Source: Clostridiales bacterium
GTDB lineage: Bacteria > Bacillota > Clostridia > Lachnospirales > Lachnospiraceae
Assembly: GCA_022770525.1 (NCBI GenBank)
Contig: JALEHN010000040.1
Coordinates: forward strand, 1 to 61,966
DNA: 61,966 bases
Direction: 5' to 3'
Position numbers and translations under genes: made by a program. The notes under the pieces are model-generated. The model was given only the letters and a program-made list of their open reading frames with translations, had not been told where the DNA came from and searched no databases. This document shows positions 35,139-42,725 of this stretch, in pieces. The stretch's first letter is position 1; each line of letters starts with the position of its first letter.

Positions 35139-36566
35139 CTAACCAAATATAAGTGTTTTTACAACAACCGGAATAACCATGCCATTCATCATCGGGAGAC
35201 CAAGATCAAGATAATCTCCCGATTCCACATGGACACTGTCAATGCATACAAGACTCCTGGATTCACCGATCCGTCGTCTTACAGCCTGTCCCAGCGCTTT
35301 CGCAAAATCACTTTCTGTTAATATCAGTAATGGTTGATCGTTTTTTATCATTTTTGAAACTTCAAAGAAAACATCTGCCAGCTGACAAACCTCTTTATAG
35401 CCCGGCTGTACTGTTCTTGGCAGAGTAAATAAAATATTCTCCATGCCGCTTTCTGACAAAAACCATTGTGCCTCATTTTTATATGTCTCATATTGTCCTT
35501 CCACGGCTTCCTGTTCTGCCAAAGCACTCGGAATAAAAACAGGAATATTTTTAAGCGGGAGAATATTCTGGTCTGAAAAAGTAATCGTACTTCCACTGAC
35601 AGAAGTTGTATAAGAACCTGCTCCGACGACCGTTGCGCGTATCGTTTCCTTTGCCGGCAATACATGACTGCTTTTAAACCACTGGGAATCGATAATACTT
35701 TGCGCAAGCAGCGGTCCTATATCACCATGTTTAAACCATTGATCTGACGGTGAATATATATAATCAGCAACGCCACCGGAAAAAGTGATTTGTTCCACCG
35801 GCTTCGTTATAACAAGCGGTGTACTTGTCAGTGTTTTTGAGCTTTCACACAAATCCGTTACAGGCAACACCCCGATGGACTCACCGAGGATTGCCGCCAT
35901 ACGGTCTGTGATTTTTTTAATTGTTGTGACATCTGCCGTGTCACCGACTTTAATCTGAATGCCAAGTGATCTTATTATAGGAAGAAGTCTTTCACTTATA
36001 TATGTAATTTTCTGATCCTCAACCTTAATCAGGCGGCCGCCGATGTCATAACAGCCCTTGCCCGTAAGTTCACCATGATCAAATACTGCGATATTTGTTG
36101 TGCCGCCGCCGATATCAAGGTTTGCGACACAACGATTATTTTCTTTTGAATAATCCTGGGCACCTGCGCCTTTGCCGGCAATGATGGACTCTAGATCCGG
36201 ACCCGCTGTTGCAACGACAAAGTCGCCTGCCAGATTACTCATTTTTTCAGTAACAAGTGCGGCGTTCTCTTTTCGGGAGGATTCACCGGTGATAATCACC
36301 GCACCCGTCTGTATCATATCCGGCGTTATACCGGCATTTTGATACTCCTGCTTTAATATTTTCGATACGCGGTCGATGTCTATTTTCTCACCGCCAAGAA
36401 GCGGTGTCTGATAAATATAGCCGCGATAGATAATTTCTTTTTTTGTAATGACAACATGAGGAACCGCAAAGCAGGATGCTGTGTTCTCAACATATAAACG
36501 GCTGACAACCATACTTGTTGTCGATGTTCCTATATCTATTCCTACACTTAACATTGATGCTGCCAT
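35139..36566 (-). CDS. eutA: Ethanolamine ammonia-lyase reactivating factor EutA
   Basis: An ATPase of the actin/Hsp70 fold that releases damaged cobalamin from EutBC. VGIDIGTSTTSMVV is the first phosphate loop, and LDIGGGTTNIAVFDHGE the second. The 475-residue length is normal. GAGGAGGG precedes the ATG. It is placed just before eutB, as in most Firmicute and enteric eut operons. Confidence 0.95.
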   Translation of the reverse strand: MAASMLSVGIDIGTSTTSMVVSRLYVENTASCFAVPHVVITKKEIIYRGYIYQTPLLGGEKIDIDRVSKILKQEYQNAGITPDMIQTGAVIITGESSRKENAALVTEKMSNLAGDFVVATAGPDLESIIAGKGAGAQDYSKENNRCVANLDIGGGTTNIAVFDHGELTGKGCYDIGGRLIKVEDQKITYISERLLPIIRSLGIQIKVGDTADVTTIKKITDRMAAILGESIGVLPVTDLCESSKTLTSTPLVITKPVEQITFSGGVADYIYSPSDQWFKHGDIGPLLAQSIIDSQWFKSSHVLPAKETIRATVVGAGSYTTSVSGSTITFSDQNILPLKNIPVFIPSALAEQEAVEGQYETYKNEAQWFLSESGMENILFTLPRTVQPGYKEVCQLADVFFEVSKMIKNDQPLLILTESDFAKALGQAVRRRIGESRSLVCIDSVHVESGDYLDLGLPMMNGMVIPVVVKTLIFG

Positions 36567-36627
36567 GCGATCCCTCCTCTTTTGTCATTAACGGCAACTA
36601 ATTATGAAAATTTGGAATAAGCTTTAA

Positions 36628-37836
36628 TTATTCAGCTTTAGCCATTTCAGCTTCAAGCTTAACAGCCTTCGGTACCGCAATCAGTTTTGCAAAGATAATA
36701 CCGAAGATACCGCCAACGATCTGTCCAACAAAGATCGGAACAAGAAGGTTTGGCTGGAAGTTTGTATTAAATGCGAGGAAGTCACCAAGTGAGTATCCTG
36801 CACAAACAAGGAATGAAAGGCAGATAACTTTATCTTTAGCGCACATATCTTTGATCAACGGCAAAAGAACAAGACCGTTTGGAAGACATGCAACGATACC
36901 TGTGCTGCCTTCTTCTTCAAGACCGATAAGTTTACCGACTTTAGCAAGACCTTTACCAAAGAATTTCTGGATAAGGTAAACCATTGGACACGCACCTGCA
37001 AGCATCATAGCAATTGTACCAAGAAGTTCGATTGCACGGAACGGTACTTCTTCGTCGCCAAGGATTGGATCAAACAGCCAGCCTGCACCAAAGATGCTTG
37101 TGAAGATACCTGTATAATTTTCAACGATTGTTACAACTACAATAAGTGTTAAAATAGAGTTGAAAATCTTACCAAACCATTTGAAACCTGTCATCATGCC
37201 GTTCGGGAAGAATTTAAGTCCTAAAGCAAGTAAAATACAGATTACAATAATCGGAAGAAGGTTTGCCAACAGTACGCCAATTGTAAGTGCCGAAACTTCC
37301 ATAGCCGCTGAAGGATCACCTGTAAATGTTGTTCTTAAAGCAGGATGTGCAAATACAGCGATGATACCTGTTGTAAACACACCAAAAGGAATTGAGATGA
37401 AACCGCTCATTGTACCAAGTGCAAGATAGTTAATATCTTTTTTCTCAAGAACACCAAGACCGATTGGTACGTTAAATGCGATTGTTGACGCACACATAAA
37501 TCCAACAGCAATAACGATAATATGTGTTGACAGCTCCGCACCCGTTTTAAGGGCAACTGCGTATGAACCACAGTCCGGAGGCATAATGATCGCTGCCGCA
37601 ACAGCAGGTGTTGCACCAAAAGATGCAAACCAGCCAAAGAATTTTTCTACGCCCAATGAGATGTATGGAACTGCTGCCATCAAACCGCAAATTGGGATAA
37701 ACATATCACACATTACTGCAATACCGTTATGAAATGACTCAGCAAGTCCGGAATCTTCTTTGAAGATAGTAGCAAGACCGCCGGCAACACAGCAAGCCAT
37801 AATAATATATGTAACAATTTTACCTATAAGAGCCAT
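36628..37836 (-). CDS. eutH: Ethanolamine permease EutH
   Basis: A 402-residue membrane protein with about 10-11 helices, the EutH family, which carries ethanolamine or ammonium-form ethanolamine across the membrane when it is scarce. Typical segments: VTYIIMACCVAGGLATIFKE at the start, IIMPPDCGSYAVALKTG, and ACPMVYLIQKFF. It is the second gene of the operon, right behind the kinase gene, so import and phosphorylation may be linked. Confidence 0.95.
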   Translation of the reverse strand: MALIGKIVTYIIMACCVAGGLATIFKEDSGLAESFHNGIAVMCDMFIPICGLMAAVPYISLGVEKFFGWFASFGATPAVAAAIIMPPDCGSYAVALKTGAELSTHIIVIAVGFMCASTIAFNVPIGLGVLEKKDINYLALGTMSGFISIPFGVFTTGIIAVFAHPALRTTFTGDPSAAMEVSALTIGVLLANLLPIIVICILLALGLKFFPNGMMTGFKWFGKIFNSILTLIVVVTIVENYTGIFTSIFGAGWLFDPILGDEEVPFRAIELLGTIAMMLAGACPMVYLIQKFFGKGLAKVGKLIGLEEEGSTGIVACLPNGLVLLPLIKDMCAKDKVICLSFLVCAGYSLGDFLAFNTNFQPNLLVPIFVGQIVGGIFGIIFAKLIAVPKAVKLEAEMAKAE

Positions 37837-37878
37837 TTGCTTACTCCCCCTTAATTATTCTTAACTTTTGTAAATAAA

Positions 37879-38847
37879 TTATTTGCAGCCGATTAATTTT
37901 GCATATTTTTCAAAGTTAGGATCATCAAGGAATGAGCATGCATCTACTGCACGAGTTCTGCCGTATTCCCAGTAGAAGTCTTCATCTTTACCGTTGCAGA
38001 TCTGAACGATTGACCATGTTGACCAGTGTGTTGTTACAAGGAATTTATTAACAAGCAGTCTTGCTTTTGCTTCTTCTGAAGGTTCGCCGCCGCAGTAAGC
38101 GTTCATGAATTTTGCTTCGCATTCAGCATTCAGAGGGTTTTCAACACATACACAAGCCATATCGTAGTAACCGTCGTTCATACCGCTGTATTCCCAGTCG
38201 ATCACGCGCATTGTATCGCCGTCATACATGAAGTTTTCAGCAAGTGTGTCATTGTGGCAAGGAACAAGTCTTGGAGGATTAACTGCGTATGCTTCTTTAA
38301 TTCTCATCAGTGTTGCATACATACGATCCCAGCCTTCGTAGCGTTTTTCGTATCCATGTTCTTTAAGAATTTCAAGATATTCTTCAACCTTTGCAATAGG
38401 ATCGAACTGGCCTTTGAACTGCACACCGCTGTCGTGATATCTTCTCATTACCTTACCGGCATTTTCAAGAACTTCGTCTCTTGTCTGGAAATCAACCGGA
38501 TGCATTGTAGGTTTCTGAATAAACTCAACGATCTGTGAACCTGTTGTCGGATCATAGTAGAATACTTCAGGAGCGATGCCAAGGCATGCCATTTCTGTAC
38601 AGTTGTGTTTTTCACCCGGTCTGTTGATGTAATCTGCAGTACCTTTACCTGCAAGTCTTACTGCCAGCACTCTGCCGCTCTTAAGTGTGAACTTGAAGTT
38701 CTTGTTTGTCAAACCACCAGGCATAATCTCAAGTTTTGCAATGTCTTCTTTTGATACTAATTTTGCAAGGTCAACTAACTGAAGGAAATCTTTGATTTCA
38801 TCATTATTGATAGCATCTGTAAATACGGATTTGTTTTCTAAACTCAT
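37879..38847 (-). CDS. Choline/ethanolamine kinase family protein (LicA-like)
   Basis: A 322-residue phosphotransferase of the choline/ethanolamine kinase (APH) fold. The N-terminal lobe has MPGGLTNKNFKF and RVLAVRLAGKG, where the Lys/Arg would bind ATP. The catalytic loop is VPCHNDTLAENFM and the metal site VIDWEYSGMND, both intact. It would phosphorylate ethanolamine or choline. It leads the eut operon, which is not usual: it would send part of the ethanolamine to phosphoethanolamine for lipids or surface polymers. The substrate is inferred from family and context. AAAGGAG precedes the ATG. Confidence 0.85.
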   Translation of the reverse strand: MSLENKSVFTDAINNDEIKDFLQLVDLAKLVSKEDIAKLEIMPGGLTNKNFKFTLKSGRVLAVRLAGKGTADYINRPGEKHNCTEMACLGIAPEVFYYDPTTGSQIVEFIQKPTMHPVDFQTRDEVLENAGKVMRRYHDSGVQFKGQFDPIAKVEEYLEILKEHGYEKRYEGWDRMYATLMRIKEAYAVNPPRLVPCHNDTLAENFMYDGDTMRVIDWEYSGMNDGYYDMACVCVENPLNAECEAKFMNAYCGGEPSEEAKARLLVNKFLVTTHWSTWSIVQICNGKDEDFYWEYGRTRAVDACSFLDDPNFEKYAKLIGCK

Positions 38848-38954
38848 TTTACATTCTCCTTTAGTTTAAAATATGATTTTAAAAGTCAGCTACAATTTGA
38901 CCCGCGGTTATCAAATCATTGCTATGAATAATTAAATAATTACTTTGTGAACTT

Positions 38955-38985
38955 ATAGTAATGCTTTGTGTAACACAAATGTCAA
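38955..38985 (-). promoter_or_regulatory. Main eut promoter with MerR-type operator
   Basis: On the minus strand TTGACA (38980-38985) and TACTAT (38955-38960) are separated by 19 bp (38961-38979), longer than the usual 17. The spacer holds the palindrome TTTGTGT-T-ACACAAA (38965-38979). A 19-bp spacer with a centred palindrome is the hallmark of MerR-activated promoters. A ~100-nt leader then leads to the kinase gene. The same design stands before the agmatinase-family gene at 40069-40099. Confidence 0.82.
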
Positions 38986-39021
38986 TCCCCTTTTTTTAAA
39001 AATTTTATTTTTTTTATTCAC

Positions 39022-39055
39022 TTGACATTTCGTCTTTAATTTAACAAAATATAAT
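39022..39055 (+). promoter_or_regulatory. Possible promoter of the MerR gene
   Basis: TTGACA (39022-39027) is a perfect -35 box. A 17-bp spacer gives CAAAAT and a 22-bp spacer TATAAT, so the -10 choice is unclear. I see no palindrome here like those before eut and the agmatinase gene. Confidence 0.35.
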
Positions 39056-39129
39056 AAATATATGTATAAAAATGTTCATTAGTTTCATAAAGAGATTTAA
39101 AACTGAATTAATTAAAGGAGGCACTGATT

Positions 39130-39996
39130 ATGAAAAAAGATTTGCTCAGTATTACTGAACTGGCAAAACTTCGGCGTACGACGAGCGAAACACTCCGGCA
39201 CTATGATCGTATCAATCTGCTTAAGCCTTATTATATTGACCCTGAAACAGGATACCGCTACTATTCCATCAGACAATATGAAAAGCTTGGAACGATTCTT
39301 GAGCTCAGACAGCTTGGTATGTCACTGCCGGAGATACAAAACTATTTCGCAGACAGAAATTTAAAGAAATCTATTAATATTCTGACAGATTTTCAGAAAA
39401 AAGTCGAAAAGCAGCTGAAAGAACTGGAAATGAACAATGAAATTCTCAAAAGAAAGCTGGAATTTCTTGACGGTGTAACAAAACTTCCTGAAAGCAATAC
39501 GATTATTCCTATTTATTTTCCGGAAAGATACATGATTACTTTCGGTGAAAAGGCCGGCGGTCCAAGAGAACATGCCTATGCTTATACCCGTCTTGAGCAG
39601 CATTTAAACGAAGTTGCACCGATTCTTGCCAGTGACCGTATCGGTGTCTACGCTGATGAAAGCATTCTTGAAAAGTCAACAAAGCCGATCAAAGCAATAC
39701 CTATGATTTTTATTGAAAAAAAAGACTTTGAATCAGAATATATGCGAACGATTCCTGCAGGTTATTACCTATGTATGTACTATAATAACGGCCGGCTTGA
39801 AATGTATCATGAATCTTTTGAAATATTGAAGGATTATATGAAAGAACACGATTATGAAATATGCGGACCGATCTTCCAGATTTACAAAATCGATGTGACT
39901 ATTACAAACAACTATCTGGAGACTGTTCTTGAAATTCAGGTTCCTGTGAAAAAATCTACAAACAAACGCTCTCTGCGTTACCAGATGTTAAATTAA
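39130..39996 (+). CDS. MerR/BmrR-type transcriptional activator with GyrI-like sensor domain
   Basis: A 288-residue regulator. Residues 5-75 are a MerR winged helix (ITELAKLRRTTSETLRHYDRINLLKP, then GYRYYSIRQYEKL). A coiled coil (about 80-125) gives dimerisation, and the C-terminal ~160 residues look like the GyrI-like effector domain of BmrR-type activators, which bind small, often cationic, ligands. AAAGGAGG precedes the ATG. It is divergent from the eut operon and upstream of the agmatinase-family gene, and both those promoters have a 19-bp spacer with a shared palindrome, so I infer it controls both. The ligand is unknown; ethanolamine, choline or a related amine is likely. Confidence 0.88.
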   Translation: MKKDLLSITELAKLRRTTSETLRHYDRINLLKPYYIDPETGYRYYSIRQYEKLGTILELRQLGMSLPEIQNYFADRNLKKSINILTDFQKKVEKQLKELEMNNEILKRKLEFLDGVTKLPESNTIIPIYFPERYMITFGEKAGGPREHAYAYTRLEQHLNEVAPILASDRIGVYADESILEKSTKPIKAIPMIFIEKKDFESEYMRTIPAGYYLCMYYNNGRLEMYHESFEILKDYMKEHDYEICGPIFQIYKIDVTITNNYLETVLEIQVPVKKSTNKRSLRYQMLN

Positions 39997-40068
39997 TTGG
40001 CACAAAATGACATGATATGACACCATTTACGGTCCAAAAAATAATTGCAAATTTTTTCAAATTACCTA

Positions 40069-40099
40069 TTGACCTTTGTGTAGCACAAAGATGTATGAT
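40069..40099 (+). promoter_or_regulatory. MerR-type promoter of the agmatinase-family gene
   Basis: TTGACC (40069-40074) and TATGAT (40094-40099) are separated by 19 bp (40075-40093). CTTTGTG-TAG-CACAAAG (40074-40090) is a perfect palindrome in the spacer. Aligned with the eut promoter it shares TTGAC, TTTGTGT and CACAAAG at identical positions. Confidence 0.82.
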
Positions 40100-40150
40100 G
40101 ATTCCAGAAACAAGATTTGGTTCTAAAATAATAAAAAAGGAGAATGAAAA

Positions 40151-41137
40151 ATGCCTAAGTATCAAGTAAAAAATTCTAAAAAATCTCCAAGATTCTCTGG
40201 AATCAGAACATTCATGAGACTTGAGAGCGTTGATCCTGAAAACAAAGGCGACTTCAAATTTGAAGACGTGGATTTCGTTGTCGTTGGTATCCCTTTTGAT
40301 ACATGTACAACATTCCGTGTTGGAACAAGAATGGGCCCGGCTGCAATCCGTGAATCTTCTGCAGTTGTTGCTAAACCTTACAATCCGATTCTTGATGTCG
40401 GTATCTTTGAATACTGCTCAGGTGTTGACTATGGTGATGTTGGATCTGTACCTGGATACGTTGAAGATTCTTTCCAGGTCATCGAAGACGGTTTCCATGA
40501 AATCTTCAGCAATGGTGTTATTCCAATCGCTATGGGCGGTGACCACAGTGTTACTCTTCCGGAATTACGTGCCTGCTATAAAACACATGGTCCGGTAGCT
40601 TTAATTCACTTTGATGCTCACTTTGATACAGTTCATGAATATTTTGGAAAACCATATACACATGGTACACCATTCTATCATGCAGCAATCGAAGGTCTTG
40701 TTGACACTTCCAAATCTATTCAGGTTGGTATCCGTGAAGGACTTTATGACATCACAGATACAAGAAACTCTTTAGATCTTGGTTATGATTTCATGTACGC
40801 AGCTGATATGCATAAGATGTCAACAGATGAAATCATCAAACGTATCAAAGACCGTGTAGGCGATGCAAAAGCATTCCTTACATTTGATATTGACTTCCTT
40901 GATCCGGCTTGTGCACCAGGTACAGGTACACCAATCCCAGGTGGATTTACAACAGCTCAGGCTCTTGAAATCATCCGTGGTCTTAAGGACTTAAATATCA
41001 TTGGTTACGACGTTGTAGAAGTTTCTCAGCCATACGACTTGACAGGAATCACAGCTATCGCAGCTGCCGGCTTAATGCAGGAGTTCATGTCTCACATCGC
41101 ATGGAAGAAAAAACACAATATTACATATGACAAATAA
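40151..41137 (+). CDS. Agmatinase-family ureohydrolase
   Basis: A 328-residue binuclear-manganese enzyme of the arginase/agmatinase superfamily, closest in pattern to agmatinase and guanidinobutyrase. Metal ligands are complete: MGGDHSVTLP, LIHFDAHFDT and LTFDIDFLDP; GTRMGPAAIRESS, YTHGTPF and DVVEVSQPYD are also typical. It hydrolyses a guanidino compound to urea and an amine, such as agmatine to putrescine. Its promoter matches the main eut promoter, so its true substrate may be tied to ethanolamine or amine use. AAGGAG precedes the ATG. No other polyamine genes are near. Confidence 0.87.
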   Translation: MPKYQVKNSKKSPRFSGIRTFMRLESVDPENKGDFKFEDVDFVVVGIPFDTCTTFRVGTRMGPAAIRESSAVVAKPYNPILDVGIFEYCSGVDYGDVGSVPGYVEDSFQVIEDGFHEIFSNGVIPIAMGGDHSVTLPELRACYKTHGPVALIHFDAHFDTVHEYFGKPYTHGTPFYHAAIEGLVDTSKSIQVGIREGLYDITDTRNSLDLGYDFMYAADMHKMSTDEIIKRIKDRVGDAKAFLTFDIDFLDPACAPGTGTPIPGGFTTAQALEIIRGLKDLNIIGYDVVEVSQPYDLTGITAIAAAGLMQEFMSHIAWKKKHNITYDK

Positions 41138-41226
41138 TAATTAATTAATAATTAATAACTAATAAATAAAATAATCCATAGATTTATATTGGGTTACATT
41201 TCCCCCCTTCCATAACACATAAAAAG

Positions 41227-41251
41227 AGCTGTCTGCAAAGACAGCTTTTTT
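41227..41251. terminator. Terminator between the agmatinase-family gene and the LysR gene
   Basis: AGCTGTCT and AGACAGCT pair around a GCAA loop, followed on the plus strand by TTTTTTAT and preceded by AAAAAG, so it can serve the convergent LysR gene too. Confidence 0.82.
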
Positions 41252-41275
41252 ATATATAATTAAGGAGGCTCTATG

Positions 41276-42157
41276 TCAGATTACAGTATTTCTTACAACC
41301 CAATCGATAACATAATCTATAAATCTCAGTGCTGCATTTGATAATGTTTTTTCGTCTTTGTAAGCAATCCCCAACTTTCTGAATACCGGTTTTTTAAAAG
41401 GTTTCTTTAAAATATCATAAGGCATCTTCTGAAGCACCAGTTCAGGCATAATACTGATACAAAGCCCATTTGCAACCATAGCAACAATCGTATGATCATC
41501 TTTGGCTGTAAAACGGATTTTAGGATGAGCATTGAAATCATCTAAAATAGCTTCAACTTCATAGTCCTCACTTTCATCCATCAGTGCAAACGGATAATCA
41601 TTCAGCAATTCCGGCAAAAAATACGGTTGATTTTTCAACGGATGATCCGGCGGAAGGATGACAACAAGTTCATCCTTTTTTAAAAATCTAGTTTTAAGTT
41701 CTGATTTTCCCGGCAATCTTAAAAAACCACAATCTACTTTTCCGGTCATAATCCAATTTTCAATTTCTGCGTATTCTCCATACATAACTTCAAATTCAAT
41801 TTTTGGAAAGTCCTCAAGGAATTCTTTTAAAATATACGGCAGCCATTGAACCGAAACACTTGTAAAGGTACCAATACGTATAACCCCAGTCTCCATTTGA
41901 AACAAATCATTAACTTTATTGGCCAGTCGTCTCTCACTTGTACAAATGTCCGTTATATAAGGCAGCAACTGTTCACCTTCCGCTGTCAGTCTGATTCCCG
42001 AACGGTCTCTGTTCAGAAGCTTAAGCCCCAGCTCATCTTCCAGAGACTGCATCATATGACTTATGCCTGACTGTGTATATCCAAGTGCTTTCGCAGCTTT
42101 TGTAAGGCCTCCCAGCTCAACGATTTTTAAAAAAGCTTCATATTTTTGATTACCCAT
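41276..42157 (-). CDS. LysR family transcriptional regulator
   Basis: The N-terminal ~60 residues form the LysR helix-turn-helix (YEAFLKIVELGGLTKAAKALGYTQSGISHMMQSLE), and the rest is a type 2 periplasmic-binding-like effector domain (GVIRIGTFTSVSVQWLP). I start it at the ATG with AAAGGAG; a longer frame 33 nt upstream has no site. It diverges from the zinc-ribbon gene across a ~170-bp AT-rich gap. Target and ligand are unknown. Confidence 0.87.
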   Translation of the reverse strand: MGNQKYEAFLKIVELGGLTKAAKALGYTQSGISHMMQSLEDELGLKLLNRDRSGIRLTAEGEQLLPYITDICTSERRLANKVNDLFQMETGVIRIGTFTSVSVQWLPYILKEFLEDFPKIEFEVMYGEYAEIENWIMTGKVDCGFLRLPGKSELKTRFLKKDELVVILPPDHPLKNQPYFLPELLNDYPFALMDESEDYEVEAILDDFNAHPKIRFTAKDDHTIVAMVANGLCISIMPELVLQKMPYDILKKPFKKPVFRKLGIAYKDEKTLSNAALRFIDYVIDWVVRNTVI

Positions 42158-42325
42158 ATTTCTCCTTTTATAGCAATATTTGTGCCACATTCATTTACAT
42201 TACATTTTTTCATGTTTCTCATTAAAAACATTCGTTTTACAAATTTATATATATATATTATAGTATAACTAACAAAGATAAACAACTCATAAAACTATTT
42301 TTATTATAAACAGGAGGTATTCATT

Positions 42326-42628
42326 ATGACAGCAATTGTATCCATGTTCAGATGTGCAAACTGCGGAAGCGGCCATGTTGAGCCTTACGCAGAAGGTAAA
42401 AAGTTAAAACTTTCCGTTTTTGGTATGCTCAAAGGAAAAAAAATCGACGAATTCAGATGTCCTGACTGCGGTGCTGTTTTAGATCACGCTATGGATATTT
42501 CAGAAAAAGCTAAGGTTGACTCGATGGTCGTTATTTCGGGTGCAACTGAAATAACGGTCGATAAATATTTAGATCAATATGAAAACATTGAAATCAATCC
42601 TGTGACACATCATCTTAAATCTTTATAA
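42326..42628 (+). CDS. Small zinc-ribbon protein
   Basis: A 100-residue protein with two CxxC pairs, CANC (residues 10-13) and CPDC (45-48), which would bind one zinc. A basic segment (EGKKLKLSVFGMLKGKK) lies between them. The C-terminal half is acidic and has no motif I recognise. CAGGAGG precedes the ATG. It diverges from the LysR gene, which might control it. I do not recognise the family or a function. Confidence 0.65.
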   Translation: MTAIVSMFRCANCGSGHVEPYAEGKKLKLSVFGMLKGKKIDEFRCPDCGAVLDHAMDISEKAKVDSMVVISGATEITVDKYLDQYENIEINPVTHHLKSL

Positions 42629-42674
42629 TGTCATATCCGAATAGCACAGGAAATTCACAAAATTTGTTGTAATG

Positions 42675-42706
42675 AAAAAGCCTGCTTTACGTGAAGCAGG
42701 CTTTTT
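42675..42706. terminator. Bidirectional terminator between zinc-ribbon gene and pnp
   Basis: AAAAAGCCTGCTT pairs with AAGCAGGCTTTTT around a TACGTG loop. It ends both convergent transcripts. Confidence 0.9.
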
Positions 42707-42725
42707 GATTAACTTTATTATTTAA

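Noticed and set aside
38848..38950. Cobalamin riboswitch in the eut leader
   Set aside because: The ~100-nt leader is too short and I saw no B12-box-like sequence; regulation is better explained by the MerR-type promoter.
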